From Ureibacillus sp. (GTDB lineage Bacteria > Bacillota > Bacilli > Bacillales_A > Planococcaceae): DNA of 44,624 nt. The notes below the pieces were generated by a model. It was not told the origin of the DNA. It did not search any database and was given only the letters and a program-made list of their open reading frames with translations. This document shows, one piece after another, positions 9,125-17,930 of the stretch (the first letter of the stretch is position 1; the number at the start of each line of letters is the position of its first letter). The stretch spans positions 1 through 44,624 of the forward strand of contig JAPSJC010000015.1 in assembly GCA_031178355.1 (NCBI GenBank). The letters run 5' to 3'. Made by a program: the position numbers and the translations under genes.

Positions 9125-9628
9125 ATGAGATTAACGGCTAAAGAAATGGAAATTGTTGAAATATTGGAAAAAGATGCTCGCCTAGCTACAGATGTCATCG
9201 CAAAAATGGTTGGACTAAGTGTTGAAGAAACAAAACAAGCAATTAAGAAATTAGAAGATAGTAAAGTTCTAGTTAGATATATTTCAATTGTGGATTGGAC
9301 AAAGGTTGAGAATCATCCTGGTGTTCGAGCAATGATTGATGTAAAAGTAACCCCTAAACGTGGTGTTGGGTTTGATGAGATTGCTGAGCGTATTTATCGA
9401 TTTGACGAAGTAAGTGACGTTTACTTAATGTCAGGAACATATGATCTATCGATTATTGTTGAAGGTAAATCTTTAAACGAAGTTGCAAATTTCGTTTCTC
9501 AAAAGCTTTCAACGTTGGATTCAGTCATTTCTACTACTACTCACTTCATCTTAAAGAAATATAAACACGACGGAATCATTTTTGAAAATGATACCAATAA
9601 AGACAAAAGAATTGTGGTGTCACCTTAA
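9125..9628 (+). CDS. alaR: Lrp/AsnC-family regulator, AlaR-like
   Basis: Transcription factor of 167 aa: a winged-helix Lrp/AsnC DNA-binding domain (about 1-60) and a RAM/AsnC effector domain (about 65-150, with DEIAERIYRFDEV and YLMSGTYDLSIIVEG). The ATG follows TGGAGG. The next gene is an AlaT-like aminotransferase whose ATG follows this stop codon directly (TAAATG). This arrangement matches the alaR-alaT (yugG-yugH) operon of B. subtilis, where AlaR activates alanine synthesis. The symbol rests on family plus synteny. Confidence 0.85.
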   Translation: MRLTAKEMEIVEILEKDARLATDVIAKMVGLSVEETKQAIKKLEDSKVLVRYISIVDWTKVENHPGVRAMIDVKVTPKRGVGFDEIAERIYRFDEVSDVYLMSGTYDLSIIVEGKSLNEVANFVSQKLSTLDSVISTTTHFILKKYKHDGIIFENDTNKDKRIVVSP

Positions 9629-10810
9629 ATGAAAACAACAAGAACTACGTATATTTCTAAATTAGCAACAGATTTAAAACCTTCAGGAATCCGTCGATTT
9701 TTCGACTTGGCTGCAGGAATGGAAGGTGTCATCTCTTTAGGCGTAGGTGAACCTGACTTTGTCACTCCATGGAATATTCGTGAAGCAGCGATTAATTCCC
9801 TCGAACGCGGGATAACATCTTACACACCAAATGCTGGCTTACTTGAACTGCGTGAAGAAATTGCATTTTATATGAATGATCAGTTTCAAGTTGATTATTC
9901 CCCAAAAGATGAAATTATCGTTACAGTTGGAGCAAGTTCCGCCATTGACCTTGCATTAAGAACGATTTTAGATCCAGGCGAAGAAGTTATTGTAGTGGAA
10001 CCATGTTTCGTTTCGTATGTACCAATGGTAGAATTAGCCGGCGGTGTTGCCGTTCAAGTACAAGCGACAAAAGAAAATGATTTTAAAATCCAACCAAGTC
10101 AGTTAGAAGAAGTGATAACTTCAAAAACGAAAGCCATTTTGTTATGTTCGCCAAATAACCCTACTGGTACAATGTTAAATAAAGAAGAACTTGAAGCGAT
10201 TGCATCGCTTGCTATCGAGCATGATTTATTAATCATCGCGGATGAAATTTACGCCGAACTCTCATACGATGAAGAGTACACAAGTATGGCAGCGATAACT
10301 GGAATGAGAGAAAGAACCATCTTAATTTCCGGTTTCTCTAAAAGCTTCGCTATGACTGGTTGGCGGCTTGGATTTGTTTGCTCCCCTATTGAAATTTCAA
10401 ACGCTATGTTAAAAGTACACCAATATGCTTTAATGTGTGCGTCAACAATGTCACAATACGCTGCAATCGAAGCGTTAAGAAATGGTCGACCTGAAGTTGA
10501 TGAGATGGTTAAAAGTTATCGCCGTCGACGCAATTATATTGTTCAATCATTTAATGAAATTGGTCTAGAATGCCATGAACCAGGTGGTGCCTTCTACGCA
10601 TTCCCTTCAATTCAATCAACAGGTTTAAGTTCGCAAGCATTTGCAGAACAGTTATTAATGAAAGAAGGCGTAGCAGTTGTACCGGGTGACGTGTTCGGAG
10701 AAAGTGGTGAAGGACATATTCGCTGCTCCTACGCTTCCTCCCTCGACCAATTACAAGAAGCAGTTAGAAGAATTAAAAGGTTCGTTGATACTTTACAAGA
10801 GACACGATAA
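9629..10810 (+). CDS. alaT: PLP-dependent alanine aminotransferase, AlaT-like
   Basis: Class I aminotransferase of 393 aa, likely making L-alanine from pyruvate and glutamate. N-terminal SGIRRFFDLAAGMEGVISLG and the central blocks agree with B. subtilis YugH/AlaT as I remember it. Family residues are in place: SYTPNAG, PNNPTG at 175-180, D205 and Y208 (ADEIYAEL), the PLP Schiff-base lysine K238 in SGFSKSFAMTGWRLG, and the carboxylate-binding arginine in GHIRCSYA. It starts immediately after alaR, so the two are translationally coupled, and a strong terminator ends the operon. Confidence 0.92.
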   Translation: MKTTRTTYISKLATDLKPSGIRRFFDLAAGMEGVISLGVGEPDFVTPWNIREAAINSLERGITSYTPNAGLLELREEIAFYMNDQFQVDYSPKDEIIVTVGASSAIDLALRTILDPGEEVIVVEPCFVSYVPMVELAGGVAVQVQATKENDFKIQPSQLEEVITSKTKAILLCSPNNPTGTMLNKEELEAIASLAIEHDLLIIADEIYAELSYDEEYTSMAAITGMRERTILISGFSKSFAMTGWRLGFVCSPIEISNAMLKVHQYALMCASTMSQYAAIEALRNGRPEVDEMVKSYRRRRNYIVQSFNEIGLECHEPGGAFYAFPSIQSTGLSSQAFAEQLLMKEGVAVVPGDVFGESGEGHIRCSYASSLDQLQEAVRRIKRFVDTLQETR

Positions 10811-10820
10811 AAAATAAATA

Positions 10821-10855
10821 AAAAAGCTGTTGAGAAGTTTCTCAACAGCTTTTTT
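10821..10855 (+). terminator. intrinsic terminator of alaR-alaT
   Basis: AGCTGTTGAGAA (10825-10836) pairs with TTCTCAACAGCT (10839-10850), followed by six T. A-rich sequence precedes it, so it could act in both directions. Confidence 0.9.
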
Positions 10856-10982
10856 GCACATCCATACCCTCTTCTGGTCTATTCATAAAATTTATTGCTA
10901 AAGCCACTTACCTTAACTGGCCTCCTTCCTCACACTACCACACAGCCCACATACTATAGTAAAAAGGTATGGAGGTATTAAG

Positions 10983-12050
10983 ATGCATCATTCACGTAAA
11001 GCTTGGAGCGCTATTGAAATAGTTGGATTGGTTATTGTTGTGAGTTCGCTTTTTGCGTTGTTATTTGTTCCTAACTCACTTTCACAGTTATTTGATTTGA
11101 CGATAAACGAAGTATTTAATGTTGTCGTTCCCATCTTTTTAACTGGTACAGTTGGTATTGCTATTATCGTTAGTGTAATTTTAGGTAGAATACTAGAGAG
11201 ACTTGGATTTACGGACGGACTAATTCGACTATTTGTACCTATTATGAAATGGATGCGAATTAATCCAACTGTCATCATTCCAAGTATTTATAATATCCTC
11301 GGTGATATAAATGCTGCGGGTAAAATTGCTGCACCCGTATTGAGTAAAGCGAAAGCAACAAAAGACGAACAGAAAATTGCTGTTGTAACGATGATTCAGT
11401 CGCCACAATCGTTCGCAACATTTGTCCTTGGTTTAATTGCTTTATCAGCTGCTGGTATAAGTTTATTCCCTATTATAATTCTTTCAATTTTCCTGCCACT
11501 AATTCTTGTTCCTTTTATACTTTCTAGAACCATCTACCGTAATACAAAAAAAGTAGAAATCCATGAACTACCACGTTTCACTACAAAAACAAAGCCACTC
11601 GAAACCTTATTTCAATCAGCCAAAGAAGGAACCGAACTCTTGCTATTAGTCATCATTCCGGCAGTAGCAGCAGTATTCTTTGTTATTGGTGTTTTGAAGT
11701 TTATTGGTGTGTGGGATCTTATTAACTCCGTTCTTTCAGTCACTCTAACTTATTTAAGTATTGACCCAGCAACAGGAATTCTTTCAATCCTTGCTGCACC
11801 GACACTTGCTGTTGCACAACTTGCAGATTATGCAAATTCTATTCCTACTGGTCTCGTAGTTGGATCCTTTGTAATCGCGAACTCTGGCCTTCCACTATCA
11901 GTGATTTTCGGGCAAATGCCTGCAACATGGAGAGAATGTTCAAGTCTAAAAGAAAAAGATGTAATTGAAGCTGCCTTAGTTGGTCTTGCTATTCGCTTCG
12001 CAACTGCCTGGTTCCTTGGTTTTGTCATAACTCCATTTTTGGTGGTGTAA
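10983..12050 (+). CDS. Gate-domain (nucleoside-recognition) membrane protein, probable transporter
   Basis: A 355-aa polytopic membrane protein with about 8-9 hydrophobic helices. The two conserved loops, GDINAAGKIAAPVLSKAK (after helix 3) and the equivalent late segment SGLPLSVIFGQMPATW, are typical of the nucleoside recognition (Gate) family, some of which transport nucleosides or other small solutes. The ATG follows GGAGG. Only 3 nt separate it from the amidohydrolase gene, which suggests uptake and hydrolysis of one substrate. The substrate is not apparent. Confidence 0.7.
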   Translation: MHHSRKAWSAIEIVGLVIVVSSLFALLFVPNSLSQLFDLTINEVFNVVVPIFLTGTVGIAIIVSVILGRILERLGFTDGLIRLFVPIMKWMRINPTVIIPSIYNILGDINAAGKIAAPVLSKAKATKDEQKIAVVTMIQSPQSFATFVLGLIALSAAGISLFPIIILSIFLPLILVPFILSRTIYRNTKKVEIHELPRFTTKTKPLETLFQSAKEGTELLLLVIIPAVAAVFFVIGVLKFIGVWDLINSVLSVTLTYLSIDPATGILSILAAPTLAVAQLADYANSIPTGLVVGSFVIANSGLPLSVIFGQMPATWRECSSLKEKDVIEAALVGLAIRFATAWFLGFVITPFLVV

Positions 12051-12053
12051 ACG

Positions 12054-13277
12054 TTGTCAAGGTACATTGTGAAAGCTAGTAAATTAGTGACAGTATCCGA
12101 ACTGGGTACAATTCTAGATGGTGCTTTAATCATTCAAGATGGAATCATCTTAAATGTTGGAACTTGGGGAGATATCAAGCAAAACGTCGTTGAAACAGAG
12201 GATACTCTTATTGATTACGGGGGGCTTGTTATAGCACCAGGACTAATCGATTGCCATACACATTTACTAGAATTTGCTCCTACATCACTCTATCCAGTAA
12301 CCAAGCAAACACAACTTCTAGCAGCTAAAGCAATTTTATTAAAAGCCCTTGCTTCGGGTATTACTGCGCTTGGGGAACAAATTTGTGGTAGTCCAATGTT
12401 ATATACAGATGTTGATGAGTTAAAAAAATCAGTAGAAGACTTTCCGATAGACATATCATTTGCCTCAACAAGTATTTCAATTGGTTTAGAAACACTGCTT
12501 CATTTCACTTCTATAACGGGTTCGCTTTGTGTAGAAAAAAATGTATTAGTTCAACCTGAAATTGTGAGATCGATTGCCAAACAAAATGAATTTGCTGGTG
12601 AAAACGTTTTTATCAATGCAACGCCTGCTAACTTTGCAAAAGAGCTTGTTCCTAACGCAGGGAAAATTATTTATTCTCAAGAAGAATTAAATACAATCGT
12701 CTCCATTTTCCACTCACTAAATAAGAAGATTGGGACTCATGTTGCGGGTAGCGAAGGAATTGAAATGGCGCTTCAAGCAAATTTTGATGTCCTACATCAC
12801 GCACATGGTATTTCAAGTGAACAAATCGAACGCGCCTCAAAACAAAATATTCATATTGTTGCTACTCCATTAGGAGGGACCCATCTACCACCGAATACGA
12901 TTGAAGAAGTAAAGAAAATGATACAAGCAAATATTACAGTTGCAATTTCAAGTGATGGTTACTTACCTCCTCACGAAAATACAGTCACTTTCCCTAAAAT
13001 CTTGCAAGGCTTAATCGGTCCTGATTCATTAATGGCAATTGCGCATCCCTATATGAAAGCAATCACACAATTAGGATATGATGAAAACAAAGCACTATCC
13101 TTAATTACATTAAACCCGGCAAAAATTCTAGAAAAAGAATCGCTTTTTGGCAGTTTATCAGTTGGCAAAGAGGCTAATTTTATAGTTTCAGAAGGAGTGC
13201 CAGGTCTCGAAGTTGTTGACACTGATAGGATAAAAGCTGTCTATTTCCGTGGGGAAAAAATGATTGAAAGAAGTTAA
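12054..13277 (+). CDS. amidohydrolase-superfamily metal-dependent hydrolase
   Basis: A 407-aa TIM-barrel hydrolase flanked by the small beta-sandwich halves typical of imidazolonepropionase-like or cytosine-deaminase-like enzymes. Metal-site residues are visible: DCHTH (H68, H70), GTHVAGSEG (H229), LHHAHG (H248-H251) and SSDG (D301). The C-terminus LNPAKILEKESLFGSLSVGKEANF is the usual composite-domain return. The start is TTG at 12054, 5 nt after GGTGGTG and 3 nt after the stop of the transporter. This couples the two genes. Deamination or hydrolysis of a cyclic amide is likely; the exact substrate is unknown. Confidence 0.8.
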   Translation: MSRYIVKASKLVTVSELGTILDGALIIQDGIILNVGTWGDIKQNVVETEDTLIDYGGLVIAPGLIDCHTHLLEFAPTSLYPVTKQTQLLAAKAILLKALASGITALGEQICGSPMLYTDVDELKKSVEDFPIDISFASTSISIGLETLLHFTSITGSLCVEKNVLVQPEIVRSIAKQNEFAGENVFINATPANFAKELVPNAGKIIYSQEELNTIVSIFHSLNKKIGTHVAGSEGIEMALQANFDVLHHAHGISSEQIERASKQNIHIVATPLGGTHLPPNTIEEVKKMIQANITVAISSDGYLPPHENTVTFPKILQGLIGPDSLMAIAHPYMKAITQLGYDENKALSLITLNPAKILEKESLFGSLSVGKEANFIVSEGVPGLEVVDTDRIKAVYFRGEKMIERS

Positions 13278-13289
13278 ATAGCAATTGAA

Positions 13290-13339
13290 AATAAAAAACC
13301 GTATCTTTTGTTAAGGTTACTCCCCTTACAGATACGGTT
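13290..13339 (-). terminator. intrinsic terminator of the MscS-type gene, possibly shared
   Basis: AACCGTATCT (13297-13306) pairs with AGATACGGTT (13330-13339), with an inner GTTAAGG/CCTTAC stem. A T run follows only on the minus strand, so it mainly ends the gene at 13353. The convergent amidohydrolase mRNA may stop here with less efficiency. Confidence 0.75.
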
Positions 13340-13352
13340 CATTTATGTCAAT

Positions 13353-14618
13353 TTAGGTACTTATATCATTATTATTTCCACTTAAAAATTGATTAAAAGC
13401 AGATTTGACATCATTCCCTGATGGATTTTGGTAAATACGGAGCCCAAACTCAGGTGCTACTGCAAAAAGATGGTCAAAGATATCCGCTTGTGTCGTTTCA
13501 TATACTGCCCATTGAACTGTGTTTGCAAATGCGTATATCTCTAAAGGTAATCCTTTTTCTGTTGGCTCTAATTGTCGAACCATTAATGTTGATTCTTTAT
13601 GAATACCTGGGTGGTTTTGTAAATAGGACGCAACGTAAGCACGAAAAACACCAATATTTGTGAGTGATCTTCCGTTCACAATATTACTTCTATCAATGTT
13701 ATTCTTCAAGTTGAACTCCGCAATTTCTTTTTCACGTTCAACGATATATCCCTTCAAGTAATGAATCTTCTTACACTTTTCAATCATTTCATTTGAACAA
13801 AAAGAAATACTTGTCGTATCAATTAGCAAAGATCGTTTCAATTGACGACCTCCTGATGCTTGCATTCCCCTCCAATTAATAAACGAATCGGAAATGAGTG
13901 CATAGCTCGGAATCATCGTAATCGTGCGGTCAAAGTTTTGTACTTTAACTGTATTCAATGAGATATCGATGACATCACCATTCGCGCCGTACTTTGGCAT
14001 CTCAATCCAATCGCCCACTCGGACCATATCATTACTACTCAATTGGACGCCTGCAACCAGACCTAATATGGAATCTCTAAAGATTAACATTAAAACTGCA
14101 GAAAGTGCGCCAATACCACTTAAAATAATTAATGGACTTTCACCAATTAAATTAGCAATGATTACAATTAATCCAATGATGAAAAGTATTATTTTACTTA
14201 CTTGGATATACCCTTTAATCGGTCTTACCTTTGAAATTTCATACTCTTGGTAAATATCATTCACAGCACTTAGTAAGCTGTTCAGTACATTCATTGCTAC
14301 TATAATTATGTAAAGAACGGCAACCTTTTCAATCAATAGTGCATAAGGTGGAAAAGCCGATGCAAAATAATAAATGATAATTGCAGGTACAACGTGTGAT
14401 AGTTTGTGAAAAACTTTTCTCTCAAGTAGAATATCATCCCATTTATATTTGTTACTGTTAACAATATGGGTAATAATGCGGATGACTACTTTTCTTGTTA
14501 TAAAATTCGCGATTATGCAAAGAAGCCCAATTAACACAATCATAATCCCCACAGCTAAATAGTCTGCCCAAACTTCCTCTACCCCATATTCTAAGAGATA
14601 ACCATGAATAAACCCCAA
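13353..14618 (-). CDS. mechanosensitive ion channel, MscS family (YbdG-like)
   Basis: Membrane channel that opens on increased membrane tension, 421 aa. About five hydrophobic helices lie in residues 15-190, ending with the pore-lining helix and the beta-domain entry FRDSILGLVAGVQLSSNDMVRVGDWIEMP, whose second half is the MscS signature. A long cytoplasmic C-terminal part follows, as in the larger YbdG/YnaI-type channels. The start is TTG at 14618, 8 nt after GGAGGAA. It is monocistronic, with a terminator directly downstream. Confidence 0.88.
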   Translation of the reverse strand: MGFIHGYLLEYGVEEVWADYLAVGIMIVLIGLLCIIANFITRKVVIRIITHIVNSNKYKWDDILLERKVFHKLSHVVPAIIIYYFASAFPPYALLIEKVAVLYIIIVAMNVLNSLLSAVNDIYQEYEISKVRPIKGYIQVSKIILFIIGLIVIIANLIGESPLIILSGIGALSAVLMLIFRDSILGLVAGVQLSSNDMVRVGDWIEMPKYGANGDVIDISLNTVKVQNFDRTITMIPSYALISDSFINWRGMQASGGRQLKRSLLIDTTSISFCSNEMIEKCKKIHYLKGYIVEREKEIAEFNLKNNIDRSNIVNGRSLTNIGVFRAYVASYLQNHPGIHKESTLMVRQLEPTEKGLPLEIYAFANTVQWAVYETTQADIFDHLFAVAPEFGLRIYQNPSGNDVKSAFNQFLSGNNNDIST

Positions 14619-14697
14619 TGTAATTCCTCCAATCTATGTATTAAAAAAGGACTCATGTAAGTATGTGTAAGAAATGCCAATTTCAATTAACATCAAA

Positions 14698-14755
14698 ATA
14701 AAAAAACCGTTTCCTCCTGTTAGGTGCTACCAACACATAACGGAAACGGTTTTCT
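14698..14755 (-). terminator. bidirectional-looking terminator below the SDR gene
   Basis: AAAACCGTTTCC (14703-14714) pairs with GGAAACGGTTTT (14742-14753). A T run follows on either strand. In context it ends the minus-strand SDR gene, whose stop is about 90 nt upstream in the direction of transcription. Confidence 0.75.
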
Positions 14756-14845
14756 ATTTTGAATCACTTGTATTCTATTTATATTATAAAGCGATTGATT
14801 GTATAAAAACAACCGGTAAAATATTGAATCATATTTTATTACTAA

Positions 14846-15610
14846 TTAGAACGCAGCTGTCCAACCACCGTCGACTGTTAAAACTGTTCCATTTACAAAG
14901 CTAGATTCATCAGATGCTAAGAAAAGTGCAGCTGCTGCAATTTCTTCCGGTTGACCAACACGGGGTATTACCCCTTGAACTATTTTTGTACGACCTGCAC
15001 CAAATTCACTAACATTCGTCATTGAATTGACTATATTTGTAGCAACCGCACCAGGTGCAATTCCGTTAATACGAATTCCCTTTTGTGCATACATGAATCC
15101 TGAGTTTTTAGTAAGAGCTACTACCGCATGTTTTGAGGCACCATATGCTACCCCTGCATGTGCACCATTTAATCCACCTGTAGATATTGTATTGACCACA
15201 ACACCTGTTTTTTTATTTTCTAACCAGTAATTCACTGCTTTACGCATTGCGCGCATTACACCTTTTGTGTTTACTTCGAAAATGCGGTCCCATTTTTCGT
15301 CTGTAATTTCTCCTACTGGTTCAAAACCATCCATAATACCAGCATTATTTACAAGTATATTTAATTCACCATATTCATTGATTGCTGTATCAATCATATT
15401 TTCTATATCGGATAATTCTGCTACGTTTACTTTCACAGCTTTTGCAGAGCCGCCATTTGCAACAATAGCATCTGTTACTGTTTGTGCACCTTCTAAATTG
15501 TAATCTGCTAGAATGACCTTTGCTCCTTCTTTTGCATACAATTCCGCAATTGCTTTCCCCATACCAGATGCTGCCCCAGTTACTACCGCAACTTTATTTT
15601 GCAGTTTCAT
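14846..15610 (-). CDS. SDR-family NAD(P)-dependent oxidoreductase
   Basis: Classical short-chain dehydrogenase of 254 aa. The cofactor motif is TGAASGMG at 11-18, NNAG at 88-91, and the catalytic set is N114, S143, Y156 and K160 (YGASK). D36 at the end of beta-2 (ILADYN) favours NAD(H) over NADP(H). The C-terminal RVGQPEEIAAAALFLASDESSFVNG and VDGG are standard. The ATG at 15610 has a GGAGGGG ribosome site. A TetR-family gene is divergent 196 bp away and is the likely local regulator. The substrate is unknown. Confidence 0.9.
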   Translation of the reverse strand: MKLQNKVAVVTGAASGMGKAIAELYAKEGAKVILADYNLEGAQTVTDAIVANGGSAKAVKVNVAELSDIENMIDTAINEYGELNILVNNAGIMDGFEPVGEITDEKWDRIFEVNTKGVMRAMRKAVNYWLENKKTGVVVNTISTGGLNGAHAGVAYGASKHAVVALTKNSGFMYAQKGIRINGIAPGAVATNIVNSMTNVSEFGAGRTKIVQGVIPRVGQPEEIAAAALFLASDESSFVNGTVLTVDGGWTAAF

Positions 15611-15806
15611 GAAATCCCCTCCAACTTCATTTTTGAATGCGTTTAAATATATAGATCGGATAATTTTCCAATTCTCCTATCTTCACCTATAATATATCTA
15701 TGAAAATAGCGGTTCAATCAGCAAATATAGCTCCATTTGTCTATTAGTCTACAAACATTCTTTGAATTGATTATTATTAAAAAATAATGAACAAAGGAAG
15801 GTTACA

Positions 15807-16406
15807 ATGTATATGAAAAATTTTCCTGTAGATCGAAGAGTGATTAAGTCAAAGCAAGCATTGAAAGACGCCCTTTTAAATTTAATGAATAAGACGGAAT
15901 TCAAAGATATTACCATAACCGATATTGTCCAAACGGCCAACTTAAATCGAGGAACTTTTTATAAACACTATGAAATGAAAGAACATATTTTCGATGAAAT
16001 CATTGATGATGTACTCTCAGATTTAATAGAATCGTATCGGGATCCTTACAAAGGTGTAGAAATATTTGAGTTGAATAAACTCCTTCCCTCGGGAATTAAA
16101 CTTTTTGATCATGTAGAGAAACATAAAGAATTTTACATTCTCATCTTGCAATCTAATAAACTAGCTGGTTTTCAACATAAAATATGTGCTGTATTAAAAG
16201 AACTTGCTTTGAAAGATCTATTTGACTCCCAGATGGAAAGTTCTATAAACCCCGAAATTAATGCTAGTTATCAAGCATATGCCATCTTTGGTATGATTGT
16301 TGAGTGGGTGAGTAGTGAGTTTAAATATAGTTCGAACTATATGGCTAATCAACTATTTGAATTGATCATGTTGAGACACTCAGATAATATATATAAAATT
16401 CAATAA
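15807..16406 (+). CDS. TetR/AcrR-family transcriptional regulator
   Basis: A 199-aa protein with an N-terminal TetR helix-turn-helix (about residues 10-58; ITDIVQTANLNRGTFYKHYEMKE) and a helical ligand-binding C-domain of the TetR_C_7 kind. The ATG at 15807 follows AAAGGAAGG. It is divergent from the SDR gene, so repression of that gene and of itself, relieved by a small molecule, is the simplest reading. The shared 196-bp spacer has a TATAAT at 15688 that could be its own -10. I could not identify a clean operator. Confidence 0.85.
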   Translation: MYMKNFPVDRRVIKSKQALKDALLNLMNKTEFKDITITDIVQTANLNRGTFYKHYEMKEHIFDEIIDDVLSDLIESYRDPYKGVEIFELNKLLPSGIKLFDHVEKHKEFYILILQSNKLAGFQHKICAVLKELALKDLFDSQMESSINPEINASYQAYAIFGMIVEWVSSEFKYSSNYMANQLFELIMLRHSDNIYKIQ

Positions 16407-16434
16407 GGCGTTGTCTCATACTAAAACAACGCCT
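16406..16434 (+). terminator. terminator-like hairpin after the TetR gene
   Basis: A 9-bp perfect stem, AGGCGTTGT (16406-16414) with ACAACGCCT (16426-16434), begins at the last base of the TetR stop codon. No T run follows, so termination would be weak or factor-assisted. Confidence 0.4.
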
Positions 16435-16762
16435 ACAACCCCAATACAAATTTCCTAGCTAATCTTTATTTCCCTTCCATTTTAATTTCCCTGCAAAACA
16501 TTAATATCAGAGTTTCTTCTTATATTAAATATTTTGATTTTTTAATATATCCTTCCTATCCTACTAGGATTTCTTCATAAATTCTTCCACTGCAACTCAC
16601 TCTATTTACCGCGAGCTTTATAAAAGCTTCAATGATTTTATACCACCCAAATATTAATAATAAGTGAATATTATGTAAGTACTTATCACAATTGGAAGCC
16701 CTTTCACAAAAAACTACATCTAATTCAGGGTCCAATTAAAAAAGCAAGTAAATCGCTCAACT
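16435..16762. other. long non-coding leader region upstream of qoxA
   Basis: The gap before qoxA is about 510 bp, most of it AT-rich. I see no ORF with a ribosome site in this part. TTTCACAAA at 16702-16710 is an extra copy of the ResD-like element described in the next entry. A CACTAT/ATAGTG inverted repeat lies at 16820-16835, closer to the gene. Confidence 0.4.
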
Positions 16763-16815
16763 TTCACAAATTAATTATGTCTTTTTTTAAACTACCACGT
16801 GACTAATTTGTGAAT
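16763..16815 (+). promoter_or_regulatory. ResD-like inverted repeat upstream of qoxABCD
   Basis: TTCACAAATTA (16763-16773) and its perfect complement TAATTTGTGAA (16804-16814) are separated by 30 nt, about four helical turns centre to centre. The right arm includes TTTGTGAAT, which is the consensus reported for the response regulator ResD in B. subtilis. ResDE controls respiratory genes there. The match is seen in the sequence; regulation of qox by ResD here is inferred. Confidence 0.5.
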
Positions 16816-16942
16816 TAAACACTATATACATAGTGAAAATGTGTCCTATTCGAATCGAAGCTCTTACAATAAGGGTAATGATTTAAACAACTATATCATT
16901 GAACATTTCTTACTATGTATTAGGAAAGAAAGGGGTTTCTGT

Positions 16943-17872
16943 ATGAAATTTAAATCGGGATTATTAATATCTCTTATGGCACTTGTTACAATATTAGCAG
17001 GCTGTGAACCGCTTTTAGTATTAGACCCAAAAGGTCCTCAAGCTGAACGACAAGCAAGTGACATTATGTTATCGATTGGCATTATGGCAGTAATTGTTAT
17101 CGTCGTTCTGGTTATTTTAGCCGTTATATTATTTAAATACCGCGCTTCGAAACAACCAGATGATTATGAACCACCTCACATCGAGGGGAATATTTGGGTG
17201 GAAGTTATTTGTATCGGAATTCCTGTATTAATAGTAGCTTACTTATCTTTTGTTTCAGTTCAAAGTAACTATATTGTAGAATCTGCACCGACTGGTTATG
17301 AAAATGAAGAACCGTTAGTTATCTATGCTTCTTCTTCTGACTGGAAATGGCACTTCAGTTACCCTGAACAAGGTATTGAAACAGTTAACTACTTATATAT
17401 ACCAACGGACAGACCACTTGAATTCAAACTATATTCACATGGTCCAATTACAAGTTTCTGGATTCCACAACTTGGTGGACAAAAATATGCAATGGCCGAT
17501 ATGGTGACAACTTTACACTTAGGAGCAGATGTTCCAGGAGAATATATGGGACGTAATGCAAACTTCAGCGGTAAAGGATTCGCAGAAAACATATTCAATG
17601 TTACAGCAATGTCTCAAAAAGAATTTGATGAATGGGTTGAAGAGGTTCATGAAAGAGCAGAACCTTTAACTGAAGATGTATTTAATAAATTATTAGAACC
17701 AGGTCATTTAGGACAAATGACGTTTACTGGTACACATTTAGAATTTAGTCCAGCTCCTGAACATAACCACGGTTCGGACACTGACGATCTAGAATCAAAT
17801 CATGATGATCATACTTCTCATGATACTCAAACAGATTCAACAAACGTAGAAACTGACCACAGCGGTCATTAA
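16943..17872 (+). CDS. qoxA: quinol oxidase (aa3/bo3 type) subunit II
   Basis: Subunit II of the terminal menaquinol oxidase: a membrane-anchored lipoprotein of 309 aa. The lipobox LAGC puts the lipidated cysteine at residue 21. Two transmembrane helices follow (about 40-65 and 85-108), then the cupredoxin-like domain with DWKWHFSYPEQGIETVNYL and FWIPQLGGQKYAM. CuA ligands are missing, as expected for a quinol rather than cytochrome c oxidase. The ATG at 16943 has AAAGGGG 7 nt upstream; a longer frame back to 16841 lacks a ribosome site and a sensible signal. The last 40 residues form an unusual His/Asp-rich tail (seven His). Confidence 0.93.
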   Translation: MKFKSGLLISLMALVTILAGCEPLLVLDPKGPQAERQASDIMLSIGIMAVIVIVVLVILAVILFKYRASKQPDDYEPPHIEGNIWVEVICIGIPVLIVAYLSFVSVQSNYIVESAPTGYENEEPLVIYASSSDWKWHFSYPEQGIETVNYLYIPTDRPLEFKLYSHGPITSFWIPQLGGQKYAMADMVTTLHLGADVPGEYMGRNANFSGKGFAENIFNVTAMSQKEFDEWVEEVHERAEPLTEDVFNKLLEPGHLGQMTFTGTHLEFSPAPEHNHGSDTDDLESNHDDHTSHDTQTDSTNVETDHSGH

Positions 17873-17930
17873 TTTTAAATAAAAAACTAGATTCATAGAC
17901 TAATCTTTGCTCTTGAAAGGAGATATTAAG

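Noticed and set aside
15647-15700. ATATATAGAT and ATATATCTAT in the SDR/TetR spacer as a TetR operator
   Set aside because: They are not true inverted repeats of each other, and such AT-only strings are common here.
16841-16942. 34-residue extension of QoxA
   Set aside because: There is no ribosome site at its start, and it would bury the lipoprotein signal inside the protein.
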